Origin: Antitrichia curtipendula
Lineage: Eukaryota; Streptophyta; Bryopsida; Hypnales; Leucodontaceae
Assembly (NCBI GenBank): GCA_951230915.1
Contig: OX579633.1
Location: 24,648,574-24,712,573 of the forward strand
DNA length: 64,000 bases
Direction: 5' to 3'
Every line of letters begins with the position of its first letter. Position 1 is the stretch's first letter. Positions 23,743 through 36,022 of this stretch are shown here, piece by piece. Made by a program: the position numbers and the translations under genes. Under the pieces are notes generated by a model that did no database searches, was not told the DNA's origin, and was given only the letters and a program-made list of their open reading frames with translations.

Positions 23743-24432
23743 CGAGACTTAGCTAGCCTAATCACTATTTAGAACAAGCATCAAACTTGTCCTAGTCCTA
23801 TGATAATTTGTCTCTAACTAGTGCAAGGCAAGCTCTATTTGCAGCCTTAGCTACATAGTGTCCAACAATTTGCCAATGACACTTGACTTGGTTTGTTTAT
23901 CTTTCTTCTATGCAACTCATCATCTTCTTTCATTCCAATTAATTGTTTATCTTTCAATTAGGAACCCGTTGTCTAGGGAGTTAATATCTTATAAGCCAAT
24001 TGGGAACTTAACTTATACCTCAAGCACTCACTAAATTACATGATGACTTAGAATATGTACATAGATGACTAAATTGTCATTGGTTGTACCACATTTAGAA
24101 TTATTCTCTCTCATCCCTTCATACTCATTTCTCATTCATTTCCTCATATTTAAAATTTGAATTATCACCAATTTACAAACAACATCCTCAACTTTCCAAC
24201 ATTCATTTAATTACTCCATATTTGCTTCACAAATATGACCTTCAATTATACACTCACAAATAATTCTCCAATTCATCAAACATTTATACATATTAACTTT
24301 TTGATTTGGTAGTCTCTCAATCATTTTGCAAATGGAACTTCCAATTGATTTAATATACACACTCATATTGCAACAATTTCAAATGTTATTCTCAATCTCC
24401 AAAGTCACAAATTTGGAGACACACAATTAATA

Positions 24433-24520
24433 CACTACAAGAAAACAACGTCCGAATTGACACGTCCGAATTGATAGACAATGTTTGAATTGACAAAAGA
24501 AGTGTCCAAATTGACAGATA
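24433..24520 (+). mobile_element. CACTA-type (En/Spm) transposon terminus, apparently solo
   Basis: Positions 24433-24445 read CACTACAAGAAAA, the canonical plant CACTA terminal inverted repeat. It is followed by subterminal direct repeats of the word GTCC-AATTGACA (about 24450-24520). Inverted forms of a similar word occur near 25070-25115 (GACGTCAATTTAGATGTCC), consistent with the far subterminal region. I did not find a matching TTTTCTTGTAGTG end, so the element is truncated or decayed. No transposase ORF is present. Confidence 0.6.
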
Positions 24521-26749
24521 ATGACAGCATTTCCTTTTAGTGACATTAAATTCCAACTAGTTTGCCTAAAATAATACTATAGCATCAACACATAATATGG
24601 GACTCAAACTTATACAAAAGTAATATTTTAAGCATCTCCAATTAGAATTCACAATAATTTTTATAAGATTCCCATATTTTTTTGGATGTCTTGAATTGCA
24701 CATGGGGATGTTGTGGATGATGTCTATGCCTATAAATGTAGATGTCCAAAAAATCATGTGAAAATTGACATGACAGAAACATCCAAAATTTTGCCCTAAT
24801 GTTAAATGTTTTTGAACTAATGTCTACAAAAACATGGTTTTTAAGGGTTTGAAACCTTGCCATGTGGCTACCACTTTAGCACTACATAATGAAGTGCCAT
24901 GCAAGCAAAGGAGAGCCACGTGAATTTTTTTCATCCCCTCCATCTATGACATGAAACTTGACATGGCAACGGGAAAAATGATATAGTAACTAGTGAGAAT
25001 AATGTGGCTTGCCTAGTTATTTTTGCCATATTTTCATGCCATTTGAGAATTTTAATATTATTTTTTGAGACGTCAATTTAGATGTCCATATGTTTTTTGA
25101 GACATCAATTGACACATACTATATGCATAGGGCAAAGGCAACAAAAAATAATTATTTAAAAGAAAGTTTAAAAAATGAACAAGAAAAATTGTCAAATTTC
25201 AACAATAATTAAAGATAATTTGCCATCTACCATCAAGAATTTTTTTGATGGCAAAGTAAAGGAATTACTTCATTGATAGTTATTGAATATGAAGGGTGGA
25301 TAGGATGTTTTTATAATGAAGTCCATTCTCTATCATAAATCCTCAAAGGATATGGGATAATTTAAAGATGAGAGCTTGACTGTTAGACATTGTTTTAGAC
25401 ATCTAGAGGTTGTTTCACAAATTTTACTTTGACATAGTTCTTGCTTTACATAATCCATATAGGTTGTTTAACTTCCTACTACCCCACTTATAAAAATAGT
25501 TTATCTCTTCCTCTATGGTGTACATCCATCCATTTTTTATTTTTGCAAAGCATGCCATACATGAAGCTACCTTTCCCTTGTTTTTTTACATTTGGTTAGC
25601 ATTTCATCATAGTCCATAGTAACTTTCAAAAACTTACCCACAATCAAAACAAGCGTGCTTGTTGATGTGGCAATACTATATTTTTTTGGACATTCTAGAA
25701 AACGTCATTGTGTTTGTATTCAAGTCAAATAAATCATCAGTGTCATTGATAACCCAAAGCAAAGGGTTCTTATAGTAAATTGACTAACACATACATACAT
25801 ACAATCACAAATATTCATCACACCACCAATTTAAATACTGACACATAATCTACAAATGACATTTGATTTCAAGACAACAAAATCACAAAACAAAATATGT
25901 CCAAGTGGGCCAGACTCTCATGCTCATCTCATAAGTGGGTGAAATACAACTTGGAATGCCCAATCTTCAATATCCAAATTGCCACACAACACAAATGATG
26001 TTGGAAAAACTACCCAAACTGTCAGATTATTCCAACTAAGCACTAAAATCAAACCCGTTCAAAAAAAGACACCATTTTATACTACCAAAATGGAACCACA
26101 AAGCCAACTTGGAATCATAACAAAAAAAAAGCCTTGTTGGAATTTCTAGAATCTACAAACTCATAACATTGACTTCTAAAAAGCTCCACAAACATTTGTT
26201 TCCATCCACGTAAACTCACTTCTTTCACTTTTTACCTCTGTTTTATTTAAATTATTGAATAATTTTCTCCTTTGCCTCAAATTTTACACCTAATTCATCT
26301 TGTTGTTTTCTAAAATAGTTTTATTTCATGAAACTTGTAGTTGGACTTCTTTTGTTACCAAATGTCTCACATTTATCACCAATTAAGATTTAATGTGTAC
26401 CTTCAAGGATCTAATAAACACAAATCAACTCTAGCTGGTGAATTCTCTAGGTTGAATTAATTTTTTCACCATAGTCTACAATCTTTTCAAGAACTAATTT
26501 CCCATAAAATGTTGATATGTATTTTTCGATTTATTTTTCCGCCTATTCTACCCCCACAACAGCTTTCGGCAACCCCGGCAAAACCCACGACGACATCCAA
26601 ATTATTGAAGCCGACGGAAGACGGCCGGGGACTGACGGAGTGACTGCGTCTTCTTTCTGTTCGTCGCGTTCGAGGATGAGAAAATATATTCATTCATCCA
26701 TGTGAACCAAGGTCGTCGACTCTGGCGCTACCGCGAGGGAGCTGGACTC

Positions 26750-26892
26750 GTCTCTCTTCGGTCTCTCGCTCTCTCTCTCTCTGTCTCTCTCTGTCTCTCC
26801 ACTGAACGACGACTGACCGAGCCGCAGACGAACTTATAATAATATCGGCAGTTCAGCCATTGCGGAACTTGCTGCTGCTGCTGCTGCTGCTC
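26750..26892 (+). repeat. CT-rich tract and CTG microsatellite in the beta-adaptin 5' leader
   Basis: A CT/TCTG-rich tract (26750-26800) is followed by seven consecutive CTG triplets (about 26871-26892), all upstream of the ATG at 27020. Pyrimidine-rich leaders are common near plant transcription starts; the exact TSS cannot be seen. Confidence 0.75.
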
Positions 26893-27019
26893 CGGTGCAG
26901 CGCATTTTGGTTGCACCGATCCGTGGATCCTCGCCCGCAGGGAAACGTCCATTGTCCCTCGCGTCGTCCTCGTTCTTCCTGCCGTGGTGCATGGTTTTTG
27001 GTATCCCCCGTGGGTCACG

Positions 27020-30000
27020 ATGAGCGGCCATGACGCCAAGTATTTCACCACCACCAAGAAGGGCGAGATCCATGAGCTCAAGGAGGAGCTCAATTCGCAG
27101 TACAAGGTGCGTTCGCTACTTCGTCCTTGTCCGGGGGTCCACGTCTCCTCCGTTTCGCCATTGGCGCTGCTCCCCCGCGCTGGTGGAACAGATTGGGTCG
27201 CGTTCCGGTCCCCTGCGGAACTGCGCGTTTCAGGGTTGTAGTGAATACGCTGCTTTGGCGAAGACGTTTGCTGTGCAGATGTTGTGTTGGATTTAGGGTT
27301 AGGCGTTATGCAGCGAGAGTGTCTCTCTGGCATTTCCGCAGGGTTGTCATTCGTCGTGTCTCTGTGCGGACCCGCTCAAAGCCCTGAGCGCGCACATCGG
27401 TTCGCTTGGGTAGGTCGAAGGGCTCTCGATCGGGACTGTGGAACAGGCAGCCAGCGTAGGTCGCGGTGGGGTGGCCGGGACAAGTCTTTCCGTTCGAATT
27501 TCGCAGATTTCTTGAAACGGAGATCAATGCCTATGAAACCAGTCACCCGTCTGTGATCCCTTGTTTGATCAATTCCTTCCGAAGGGTCGTCGAACATAGG
27601 TCAGGACCCCAATCCAACAGTAATGCCGTCGAAAGAGCTTGTCTGCCTTTCTTCCCAGAAGCTAACCAATGTCCCCAAGGATTGCCGTTCGACCGTTGGT
27701 TTCACAATTCAGCTTTGCGAAGGGGGACCGCATTCTTAGAAGCTGCAAGGATGTAGTCCATGACCTGTCTCTTTGATGCCATGGATCCATTCATGGAGAG
27801 TGGGTGGCACAAGAAAGTGCTCAGTAGTTACTCACTATCTCTCGGATGCCCTCGACGTTTGCATGATCACCTATACCTTCCGTAACTTTCCTTACTGGAG
27901 ATTTTCATGCTTCATGAGTGACGCCGATCCTAGGATTCGTCAATTGTAGGTAACTGTTGCATCCGAACCAATAATCGAACCTTAATTGCTACATCCCGCA
28001 ATGTCGTGAGTTTGCCCCAATCGTGGTTGTACATTTACTTCGTAAGGATTCACACTTGCCGTCCGAACGGGTTCCTTTGGACTTCACCTCATACCCTGCT
28101 AGATGTATTCCTCTTTTCATCCTCTGACGTTCTTCTCAGCTTAGATTATGCAGTTGGTGTGGGTCGCTGCATATGTTTCGTGGTAGGACCGCTCATCGAA
28201 CTGTGCTTCGTTTCATACATGTCTTTTGTGAATACTTTGTTCTTTGATCGCCGACGCTTTTGTTCCAGCGAGGCTTTCTTCATCCTCTTCCACTGCAAGT
28301 GGGGTTTTGTTGAGTTTGAATACCCGAGTCCTCGGCGTTGGTGCTTTCTCTTTTGCGACACAGAGTAACCTTTTTTGTTTGATGTGTCATATTGCAGGAC
28401 AAGAAGAAGGATGCAGTGAAGAAGGTTATTGCTGCAATGACCGTTGGTAAGGATGTGTCCATGCTGTTCACCGATGTGGTCAACTGCATGCAGACCGAAA
28501 ATTTGGAGCTGAAGAAGCTTGTGTACTTGTACCTTATCAACTATGCCAAGAGCCACCCTGACTTGGCGATACTTGCCGTGAACACATTCGTGAAGGTTTG
28601 TAGTTTTATCTACCACGTTATAAGCATGCCTTGATGTGTGTGTTTGTTTTGACTACTTGAAGCGTGCAAGATTCCTCCAGGTTCTCATCCAGTGATGCTC
28701 AGTAATATTTGACGCAGCCTGTGGGGTATGCTGTATTTTGGTTCTGATGTCGGCGTTGATGATGGTGAATTTCTTGCACAGGATTCTCAAGATCCAAATC
28801 CTTTGATACGAGCATTGGCTGTGAGGACAATGGGTTGTATCAGGGTCGACAAGATCACAGAGTATCTGTGTGACCCTCTTCAAAGGTGTCTGAAGGTTAG
28901 CTCTCGAGTGCCTTGATAATGTTTTACTCGTCTGAAGTACGTTTTCTTTGATATTTACAATTGTGATGTTTGGTATTTCAGCGATTTTGCGTGCTGGAAA
29001 TGCGAGTCGATGAGATTGTTAGGCTAGCCAGCGTGTTCCTTTATTATTAGAGGGTGAAGAATCTAAACCAGTCGCGTGCAAGATTCATGCTCCACCCAGC
29101 TGCATGAGCCTCGAGAGCACCTTCTCGCTTTTGATTTCAATCGTTGCCCTGGTCGTGTTTTATCGTCCATGTGCTTTCTCTGGGATGGGAATTTTGTGTT
29201 TTAGCTTCATGTTTCTCTGGTTATTGTTGTCTTTCTGAACTCGTTTGGTTATGCAGGACGATGATCCTTACGTTCGAAAGACTGCAGCCGTTTGTGTTGC
29301 GAAGTTGCATGACATCAACGCCGAGCTGGTAGAGGACCGAGGGTTTCTGGAGTCCCTGAAGGACATGATATCTGATAGCAATCCCATGGTTGTTGCCAAC
29401 GCTGTGGCAGCACTTGCTGAAATTCAAGAGGGTAGCAGCAAGAATATTTTTGAGATCACAAATCACACACTGTTCAAGCTTTTGGCGGCTCTCAATGAGT
29501 GCACAGAGTGCGTGTTCTCTAGTTTCTTTTCTGTTTCTGGGCATGTCGGTTTAGATCACTCCTAAGATTCCTAACCTTGAAATTCATCTTACCCGAGAAC
29601 AGATTCCAAGTGCAATGTTTCAGTTCAACCGCCAATGTTATTAGAGCCCCGGGAAGGATGATTTGAAACAGGCAGCACTGTTTTGAACGTCGAGTCTGAT
29701 TGCAGGTGGGGCCAGGTTTTTATTTTGGATGCTTTATCTAAATACAAAGCCAAGGATATCCGTGACGCTGAGAATATTGTGGAACGCATAACTCCTCGCC
29801 TGCAGCATGCCAATTGTGCAGTAGTTCTGTCGGCCGTCAAGGTACTGTATTTGTGAATTCTCATCCCTGCTCCTTCTGCCTCTTCTGATAGACTCGATAG
29901 TCATCCGTGTCTTACACCTCAGATTAGTCACTCCTCAGCAATTGTTGATGGTTGGCATCTTGTGGTGGGCTGCTGTCACCTAGTTGCCAAGGTTTTTTGT

Positions 30001-33000
30001 AGTCACTTTTAACTATCCAAGTGATACTGACTTGGGTGTTTGTATGAAGGTAATCTTGCTACAAATGGAGCTCATTACCAGCACAGACGTTGTTCGAAAC
30101 CTGTGTAAGAAGATGGCACCCCCTTTGGTGACACTTCTATCGGCAGAGCCTGAGATCCAGTATGTTGCGCTTCGCAATATCAATCTTATTGTGCAGCGGC
30201 GTCCTGGAATTCTTGCACATGAGATCAAGGTTCACACCGAAAGCCCTTTCTTTGCTGTTCATGCGTCTCTAGCTGGGGTATTCCGAGGAGCGATAGCAGC
30301 CGTCCGTGGCATATTTTTTGTGCGTTGAACTGATGAAGTAATTGTGCCAGCAAGGATGAATGGTTTGTCGAGTCCGCCTTCCGTAACGCGATGGACACGC
30401 AATAAGAGATGCTCCATCTATTTGCAGTTTGAGTCGACATTCAATGCAAGCCGTGTTTTTTGTTTTCGGATGAAGCCGTTCCATCTTACGCAGGTTTGTC
30501 TCATGTTTGTCCGCAGGTGTTTTTCTGCAAGTACAACGATCCTATTTACGTGAAGATGGAGAAGCTGGAGATCATGATCAAACTCGCCTCTGACCGCAAT
30601 ATCGATCAGGTGTTGTTACCTGTCTCTTCCGCTCAATGTGGTGGAGTTCTTTGAGATGAGTATTATTCTCGAATGTTGATCTTGTTGTGAGAATGTGTTT
30701 GAATCTGGAGGGTCGAAGTGTGAGTGTTGTGCAATGCAGGCATCTGAAAACAGAGAGATATGTGTGTGGTCGAACCTTTAGCGTTTGGGCTTCTCTCCAT
30801 TGCTAAGCATGCTCCCTCCTCCAGGTTCTTTTGGAGTTCAAGGAGTATGCCACGGAAGTTGATGTTGATTTTGTGAGGAAAGCAGTTCGGGCCATAGGAC
30901 GATGTGCAATCAAATTGGAGCGGGCGGCTGAGCGCTGTATTAATGTGCTCTTGGATCTGATCAAGATCAAGGTCAACTACGTCGTTCAAGAAGCCATTAT
31001 AGTGATCAAGGATATTTTTCGAAGATACCCTAATATGTGAGTGATCACAGCTGGATTTTGGACACTTTCCCCCTGGAATTTTTTATTTTATTAGAAAGGT
31101 TTTTAGCGGTTATCTCTGGTTCAGTTAAAATTGGTGTTTGCTTGTGGATGGAGTGTCGGCTTCTTTTATTGGGGCTACTAATGGGTATACAATTGTGCTG
31201 TGAACAGGTATGAGTCCATTATTGCTACACTTTGTGAAAGTTTGGACACTCTTGACGAGCCTGAAGCGAAGGTATTGCTTTGGACCTGGGACATATGTGT
31301 TCTCTTGTTGTCCTTTGATCAAGGCTTTGTGGTTGGTTTGTGCACACCGTTCCATTATGCACTTGTTGTTGTTAATTTGGATCCGTTAAGCTTCCACGCT
31401 TTTGCCTTGTAATGATATAACGTTTTTTCTTTGTACGCAGGCATCTATGATATGGATAATAGGTGAATATGCTGAGCGTATTGACAATGCAGACGAGCTA
31501 CTTGAAAGTTTTCTGGAAACTTTCCCTGAAGAACCTGCTCAGGTGCAGTTGCAACTTCTTACTGCTGCTGTGAAGCTTTTTCTGAAGAAGCCTACCGAGG
31601 GTCCCCAACAGATGATTCAGGTACTTGTCTTGCCTTCAGATTGACCACGCTGATTTGGGCTTCCTCGTGTTTTTTAAGGACGCTCGTACACTGCTCGTGA
31701 ATGTTGTCATGTGCAATTTCGCTGCAAGCGATGGGGCGTTTTTAAGTTCTTACATGGCGCTAAGTGTGAGATATGAGTAACATGCTGAACCGTATTCTCA
31801 TGTCCAGGTTGTGCTGAACAATGCTACGCAAGAAACCGATAATCCAGACTTGCGTGATCGTGCGTATGTGTATTGGCGTCTCCTTTCTACCGACCCTGAG
31901 GTGTGGCGTTATTTCTCTTTGCTAATTCTGCCCATGAATATTACGGGATCTTCAACAACAGGATGACTTGTGATGCCCCTGTCACAAGCGGCTATTGGTC
32001 TATACATCAGATTTTTGTGATGGAAGTTTTTTGGCAGGATGCGGCTATTTTAATTCATGTGCCGCGTTCGGATTTGTATTTTATTTTGACAATGGTGTTT
32101 TCAGATTGTTCTGTGTTTAGACCCGTGTTGTATGAAAGTTTGAGATGAAACTAACCGCTTGGATGTTCCTTCCAGGCTGCCAAAGACGTCGTTTTGGCTG
32201 AGAAGCCTACAATCAGTGATGATTCCAATAACTTGGACCCCTCTCTTTTGGATGATTTGCTGGCTAATATCGCCACACTTGCATCTGTTTATCACAAGCG
32301 CGCCGATGCATTTGTGAGTCGTGCACGGGCCGTGGCTGCAAGAGAGGAAGATGATGAGTATGCTGATGGCCTGGATTCCGGGTCTGGCAATTCCTCAGCT
32401 CCGGTTCCGGAGATGGCCACATCCAGTGCACCAGTGCCATCCAGTACTGGTGCGGCTGTGCCTGCTGCTGGAAAAGGGTCAAGTGCTGCTCCAGCTGCTG
32501 TACCTGATTTGTTAGGGGACCTGATGGGATTTGAATCAGCGTTGGTTCCGGTTGGACCTGCAACTGCTGCTGTTCCGTCAGAGTAAGCCTCCCACGCGTA
32601 TTAGGCGTCCTGACTTGATTGGTTTGGGAAGTCCTCTTTGGTGCTGCTTGTTGACTGGTTGGTGTCCGTCTGTTACACATGATCTGTGACAGTGTGACAA
32701 CTCCGTTTGCTATGAATATTTTTGTGTTAGTATTGAGTTCGATCCTGGTTTCGGTCATAGCGTGCTTATATCCCGAGTGCTTTACAGATTTTCTATCTTG
32801 TTCCTCATACGCCACCAAGTTTTATGAAACATCTGCTGTTTGTGACCTGTGTCCAGGCCTCCTCTTCCTGTTCTCTTTCCAGCCACATCTGGCCAAGGTT
32901 TGCAAATATCTGGCCAATTGACGAGGCGTGAAGGCAAAGTGTTCTACAATCTCAAATTCGAGAATCATACTCAAACTCCTTTGGATAAATTCATGATTCA

Positions 33001-34097
33001 GTTCAACAAGAATACGTTCGGTCTTGCTGCAGGAGGACCTCTTCAGGTTCATCTCTGGATTTGTTTGTTTGAAGTGTTCATAGCTTCTGGAGCTTTTTCT
33101 CTTGAACATGGATATCGGGCAATGCTGCGGTGTGGCATGCTTTTACGTCAGTAGAAATACGGTCTGCCGTTTTTGGCACGAAGTCCATCTTTGTAGTTGT
33201 TTGGCCTTGGGCCCTAAACTCTGACCATCTTTCCATCATGTTTATGTTTACAGGTACCTGTCATTCCGCCATCTGGCTCTTCCAGCACCTTGCTGCCCAT
33301 GGTTCTTTTTCAAAACGTTTCAGAGGGTCCTCCCAACTCCGCGCTTCAAGTAGCGGTTAAGAACAACCAGCAGCCTGTCTGGTACTTCACCGACAAAATC
33401 CCGTTGCAAGTCCTTTTTGTTGAAGACGGCCGCATGGAAAGGGGATCGTTCTTGGAGGTATCATTCTTCTTGCAAAGCTGTTGGGTTGTGTTTTAGAGCG
33501 TAGTTTTTTTTCGAAATTCAATGTGAGCCTGCTCTTCCTTTCCAGGATATTTTTAGCTTTGTGAGATATTCTTGCCTGCTTTTCCTTGGCAAATCTGTTC
33601 GCCTAATCTTGGAAAAAAACCCCAAATGTACCAGACTTGGAAGGCACTGCCTGATTCTCACGAGGTTTCTAAGGATCTTCCCAATGCCGTGGTTACAAAC
33701 GTTGACGCCACTTTGGAGAAACTGGCTACTACTAATCTTTTCTACATCGCACGACGAGTGCTGAAGGACACAAACCAAGAGGTACGTCTATTTGCATTCT
33801 AGAAGTTTATGCTTTCTGTTGGGTGCTTATTTGGATATGAAGACCGCAGTATTGTAGAGCACAGTAGTGAACTTTCATTTGTATCGAAAACTATTGTGGA
33901 TACGAATCGTTGTTTGATGAAGGAGCTGTGAAAAATCGCAGGTTTTATACCTCTCTGGCAAAGTGCCGCCAAGCATTCCATTCCTCGTGGAACTCACCTG
34001 CAAAGTGGGCAGTCCAAGTGTGAAGTGTGCAGTGAAGACCCCAACCCCAGAAATGGCCCCATTGTTCTTTGAAGCCATTGAGTCCCTTTTGAAGTAG
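27020..34097 (+). CDS. AP-1/AP-2 complex subunit beta (beta-adaptin)
   Basis: Large subunit of the clathrin adaptor, working at the trans-Golgi network, endosome and plasma membrane to bind cargo and clathrin. Sixteen exons splice in phase: 27020-27106, 28398-28595, 28782-28895, 29257-29507, 29706-29841, 30050-30229, 30517-30609, 30825-31036, 31208-31271, 31441-31620, 31808-31900, 32176-32582, 32857-33046, 33254-33457, 33635-33781 and 33942-34097, giving 903 aa, close to Arabidopsis beta-adaptins (~890 aa). Residues 1-~540 form the HEAT-like trunk, starting [17 protein letters not shown]. The Ala/Pro/Ser-rich hinge (~560-670) carries [13 protein letters not shown] acidic-leucine motifs. The remainder is the ear domain ([27 protein letters not shown]). 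Intron 1 is ~1.3 kb and the others are short. Exons 10-16 and part of intron 9 are repeated in inverted orientation at 61227-64000. Confidence 0.96.
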
Positions 34098-36022
34098 AAT
34101 AGTCCGTATATTGTATCTATGATGTTCCGTGGCAGCCAGTATGGTCCAAGGTTTCGTCTGCAGTTCAGGTTTAGGTTCTTAAGTTCAGGTCAGTTAGGAA
34201 GTCCAATTTTATTGTTGCTGCCGCAGCTGTTTGAGTTTTGCTGGACCAGAGAGTTATTCTCCCGGCTTCTGAGAAGGTCTCACATCTTGACGCGCCTGTT
34301 TCGACGTGAAATGAGCAAGGGTTGTCCTTGAGTGAAGCAGGCAGTGTCCGTGTATTATTTTGATTCTTACTACAGCATTCATTGCCCATTATACTGTCCT
34401 TCTCCAGACCGCTGTTGTGCAATCTCTCCTTTGTGTTTCTTGTTGTTCCACCACTCCACCTTATTTGAATGAGGTTGTAGTTTGTCAGGCAGGATAGCCG
34501 GTTGTCGTCCCCATAGACGTAGTGGATTTCCAAATTTTATTTGCAAAAGAACGGCATATCGGGTGATGTTTCAGATGTATTTTGGTCAATACGGGATAGA
34601 GGAATACTGTAGATACATTATAAGTGGTTAACCCCTCAAACTCCCATTGTCTCCTTGGGGTTCAAAATGGATTTCGTGCAGGCTCTTGTGGTCTCAATAC
34701 TTGTCGAAATTTTCTGATTTTTTTGTGAAATAGTAAAACATATTAGCCTTCTGAAAGTTTAGTTTTTATTTCAATTGGAGCCTAGGAGCAAAAGTTATGG
34801 TACAAAAAGCCCTTCTTTTAGTTTAGTGGGCAAAAAAAATCCTTCAAAATATCCTAAAGTAAGTGAAAATTTTAAACTTTTTTTTTTTATAGAATATATT
34901 TCTGTGTACATGAGAAGCTTTTAATTATTCCATTTGGATTATTTATTTGATAGTTATGGACAATCTTGTGATGATTGTGATAGTCTCCTTTGATATTGAT
35001 TATGTAGTAACGCCAGAGATTCACCATGACCAAGAATACAAACTTGTTACCATTGAGTCTTGAGTCTAGGTGACAAGCCGAAAGATGAATAACCTATTCC
35101 AAAATTTATCGCAAGAAACCCAAGCAATCGCATGAGTTTTGTATGTTTATTCAATTGTTTACACAAACCAAGCTCAAGAGACATACTTGAATAACGCAAA
35201 GATTTCAAATAGAGTTTCTATTGCGCCTTGATACCAAATTAACCACAAACTTCAAATTTGTTGGGAAAATTTGCATCAAATAAAAATCCAAGTTAAATTG
35301 TACAATGAAATATGACATGAGGAAAATAACAAGTATTTTACAAATTCAAAGACTACTTCAGGTGCTTCTAAAACATTGACTGATCTTCATCATCTTTGCT
35401 TGAACCTAATTTTAGCACCCTTGCAACTTCAATAATTTGAATTCAGTTGTGATAGAGTCCTTTCAAATTGGCAAAAGATTACACTCGTGGCACTTGATGT
35501 ACTACCAGTAGTACATGACGTGTCACGTTTTAGTAATTGTATTGAACTACAAGTGCAATCACATCACAACTTATGCATTGTACCATCACAAGTGTTTGAT
35601 TCATTGCCTTCCTTTAGGGTTTGATAAATGACATTGTAGCAACTTCAAGTGCAGCAAAATCACTTTTGCAAATCAAATTTTAAATGTATATTTGAATGCA
35701 CTTGCAAACCTATTTCCGGTTACAAACCTTAGTAAACAATATAACTTGAAATTTTAAACTTTAAACAAACAATAATCACTAGCTCAAAGTATAGAAACCA
35801 TTCATCGATCTTATGTCTTAGATTGTAAATGACGATATTCATTATTTGAAGAAAATGACTATGAAGCTTGAATTCAATCCCCAAAAGAATTAGAAAATTC
35901 AATGATTTCCAAATTAAATACAAACTATTGTAATTTGGTATGTATTGGAGCTTCATCTAGTGGCTATATTGCATTCAAATTAAACAATAGTAGGACACAA
36001 TGATATTAAATATTAAATAAAT
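34098..36022. other. Spacer between beta-adaptin and the AAMP-like gene
   Basis: It holds the beta-adaptin 3' UTR (to roughly 34550) and AT-rich DNA. A repeat-like block at 34640-34960 is listed separately. No gene is supported. Confidence 0.6.
34640..34960 (-). repeat. Non-coding repeat block, inverse relative of the 40.2-41.1 kb repeat
   Basis: Read on the minus strand it shares an ordered set of words with 40915-41095: AACTTTTG--CCTAGGC-C-AATT, then AAATCCATTTTG and GGGACAAT-GGA-TTTGAGGG. It lies just beyond the beta-adaptin 3' UTR and its mirror is at about 60364-60684. Confidence 0.4.

Larger units (their letters stand above)
20169..27019. other. AT-rich intergenic region upstream of beta-adaptin, repeat-bearing
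   Basis: Nearly 7 kb. The left edge (to about 20800) is GC-richer and may belong to the PHIP1-like promoter; it holds an unassigned 62-codon plus-strand frame at 20212-20400. From 20800 to 26500 the DNA is AT-rich, with repeats, a minisatellite and transposon-like ends listed separately. From 26500 to 27019 is the GC-richer beta-adaptin promoter and 5' UTR. I found no protein-coding gene. Confidence 0.6.

Noticed and set aside
34171..34533. 120-codon minus-strand ORF in the beta-adaptin 3' UTR (mirrored at 60791-61153)
   Set aside because: It is antisense to the expected 3' UTR, and its Asn/Thr/Ser-rich composition shows no domain.
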